Assembly: GCF_023734775.1 (NCBI RefSeq)
Contig: NZ_AP025732.1
Span: 4,462,501 to 4,526,500 of the forward strand
DNA length: 64,000 nt
Origin: Nostoc cf. commune SO-36
GTDB lineage: Bacteria > Cyanobacteriota > Cyanobacteriia > Cyanobacteriales > Nostocaceae
Direction of reading: 5' to 3'
Numbering within the stretch: position 1 is the first letter of the stretch; each line of letters opens with the position of its first letter. The position numbers and the translations under genes were made by a program. Positions 62,790 to 64,000 of the stretch are shown here, in pieces. Below the pieces are notes generated by a model, which did no database searches, had not been told where the DNA came from, and saw only the letters and a list, made by a program, of their open reading frames with translations.

Positions 62790-64000
62790 ATTCGGGCGGG
62801 CCATTTAACTGGTCATAAAACGCCTATAGAAACTATTTTTGGAAATCTCCAAGGTCTGAAGTCCAGCCAGCTGAAGCAACTACAGCGACTGTACCACCAG
62901 CGTATACCGGGCGATCGCATCACCACGCCTGAGTTTTCCCAGCGTCTGGCAGCAATTAGCGCAGAAGTCAATCAGCCTGTGTGCGCCTACGTCAACCGTC
63001 GCGGACAAGTGATTCGCGTCGGGGTAGGCACACCGCGTCAAACGCAAATACCACCGATGGAATTGCCCCGTTACGGTGCAGAACGACTCAGTGGTATTCG
63101 TTGTATTGCCACCCATCTCAAGCCAGAACCGCCCAATGAAGCGGCACTCACGGCGATGGCATTACAACGCTTAGATGCCCTAGTTGTCCTAAATATTACT
63201 GGAACGGGATTTACACGGCGGGGAGGCGGTGCGACTGGGTATGTGAAAGAAGCTTATCTAGCTCATCTGACACCCCAAGACTCTCGCACCCTGATTCCTA
63301 GTCCTGCTGCTGTCAAAGTGGAGGAAAGCCAATTCGGCTTCGCTCACTCTAAACAAATCCAATCCCCAAGTTGGAATATATCGCCACCTTTGGATTTGGA
63401 CGATCTGGCAGACCAGGATTTAGTAGACTTGGTAGAAAATCTGGAAGCGGAATTTCAGCGCGAATTTATCGCCCAGGAAGTAGATTCTGACCACGATCGC
63501 GTGCTGATTGTGGGGCTGATGACCAGTGAGATGACTCCCCTACAATTCCAAGACACCCTATTAGAATTGGCACGTTTAGTTGATACGGCTGGGGGAGATG
63601 TATTACAGACAATACAACAAAAGCGATCGCGCATTCATCCCCAAACAGTAGTTGGCGAAGGTAAGGTGCAAGAAATTGCTCTAACTGCCCAAACACTAGG
63701 AGTCAACCTCGTTGTCTTCGACCGCGATCTTTCACCCTCCCAAGTCCGCAACTTAGAAATGCAAATTGGTATCCGGGTGGTTGACCGCACCGAAGTTATT
63801 TTGGATATCTTTGCCCAACGCGCTCAGTCTCGTGCTGGTAAGTTGCAAGTAGAATTAGCGCAGCTAGAATATATGCAACCGCGACTGGCTGGTAGAGGTC
63901 GCACCATGTCCCGATTAGGTGGTGGTATTGGGACTCGTGGCCCTGGTGAAACTAAACTGGAAACTGAACGCCGTGCCATTGGGCAGCGCATTTCCCGACT
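62790..64000 (+). CDS. hflX: GTPase HflX (5' part; continues past the window)
   Basis: A ribosome-associated GTPase that splits stalled ribosomes. Visible: IETIFGNLQGLKSSQLKQLQ, LAAISAEVNQPVCAYVNRRG, QTQIPPMELPRYGAERLSGI, ALVVLNITGTGFTRRGGGAT (cyanobacterial insert), VLIVGLMTSEMTPLQFQDTL, VVGEGKVQEIALTAQTLGVN and GRGRTMSRLGGGIGTRGPGE, the HflX N-terminal domain leading to the GTPase, which lies beyond the edge. No ATG fits: the frame is open from 62775, and homologous text begins around ATT 62790 (IRAGHLTGHKTP) or ATA 62826 (IETIFGN), so the start is uncertain or mutated. Confidence 0.9.
   Translation, partial: MRAGHLTGHKTPIETIFGNLQGLKSSQLKQLQRLYHQRIPGDRITTPEFSQRLAAISAEVNQPVCAYVNRRGQVIRVGVGTPRQTQIPPMELPRYGAERLSGIRCIATHLKPEPPNEAALTAMALQRLDALVVLNITGTGFTRRGGGATGYVKEAYLAHLTPQDSRTLIPSPAAVKVEESQFGFAHSKQIQSPSWNISPPLDLDDLADQDLVDLVENLEAEFQREFIAQEVDSDHDRVLIVGLMTSEMTPLQFQDTLLELARLVDTAGGDVLQTIQQKRSRIHPQTVVGEGKVQEIALTAQTLGVNLVVFDRDLSPSQVRNLEMQIGIRVVDRTEVILDIFAQRAQSRAGKLQVELAQLEYMQPRLAGRGRTMSRLGGGIGTRGPGETKLETERRAIGQRISR

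Overview
The window is chromosomal DNA of a filamentous, heterocyst-forming cyanobacterium of the Nostoc/Anabaena group. The evidence is the very frequent HIP1 octamer GCGATCGC, hetZ followed by patU, a tandem pair of septal amiC amidases, a carboxysomal beta-carbonic anhydrase, a high-light-inducible protein, a CrtW ketolase, and the xisH/xisI, DUF29, DUF4058 and DUF559 families typical of Nostoc. No rRNA, tRNA or CRISPR array was recognised.

Layout. 0-5 kb is a decayed accessory stretch: a DUF411 protein, a broken aldo/keto reductase and chaB-like gene, a flavin-split-barrel protein, an ISL3 transposase remnant and several palindromic repeats. 5-12 kb holds a TPR protein, a phosphoribosyltransferase, a family-4 uracil-DNA glycosylase, a DUF559 gene bracketed by inverted repeats, an unrecognised Gly/Ala-rich protein, a complete IS630-family element and a DUF4058 protein. 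12-33 kb is a conserved core: a TgpA-like membrane protein (frameshifted), patU-hetZ, sds, murI, amiC2, amiC1, a CPA2 antiporter, a SIMPL protein, ssb, mreBCD and ribD. From memory this resembles the order around hetZ/amiC/mreB in Anabaena PCC 7120. 33-43 kb has nested mobile repeats, a HAD-type membrane protein carrying a MITE inside its reading frame, a Ser/Thr kinase, carbonic anhydrase and an alpha-amylase with a starch-binding domain. 43-64 kb is again accessory: DUF29, phosphoenolpyruvate synthase, a VapBC pair, xisHI, an acetyltransferase, a minisatellite, a PMT-type glycosyltransferase, SemiSWEET, a B12-binding radical SAM protein, an ISAs1 copy, crtW, cofG, a P-loop ATPase/TPR pair, a MazEF-like pair and the start of hflX.

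Two things stand out. First, about fifteen genes are visibly damaged by frameshifts, nonsense codons, internal deletions or repeat insertions, while the core genes for cell shape, wall and heterocyst pattern are intact. This suggests either a genome undergoing decay (as in plant-associated strains) or, for the single-base homopolymer cases, residual sequencing error. Second, the window shows small mobile DNAs with their probable parents: a 100-bp MITE family (four copies) sharing the ends of the local IS630 element, and a 206-bp MITE sharing the ends of the local ISAs1 element. One 100-bp MITE plus its TA duplication adds exactly 34 sense codons to a gene.

Functionally, the core links envelope growth (MreBCD, MurI, AmiC1/2) with cell-cell communication and heterocyst patterning (HetZ, PatU). 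The accessory part carries carbon metabolism (CcaA, amylase, PpsA, SemiSWEET), photoprotection (Hlip, CrtW), deazaflavin synthesis (CofG), toxin-antitoxin pairs and a possible two-gene ATPase/TPR conflict or signalling module.
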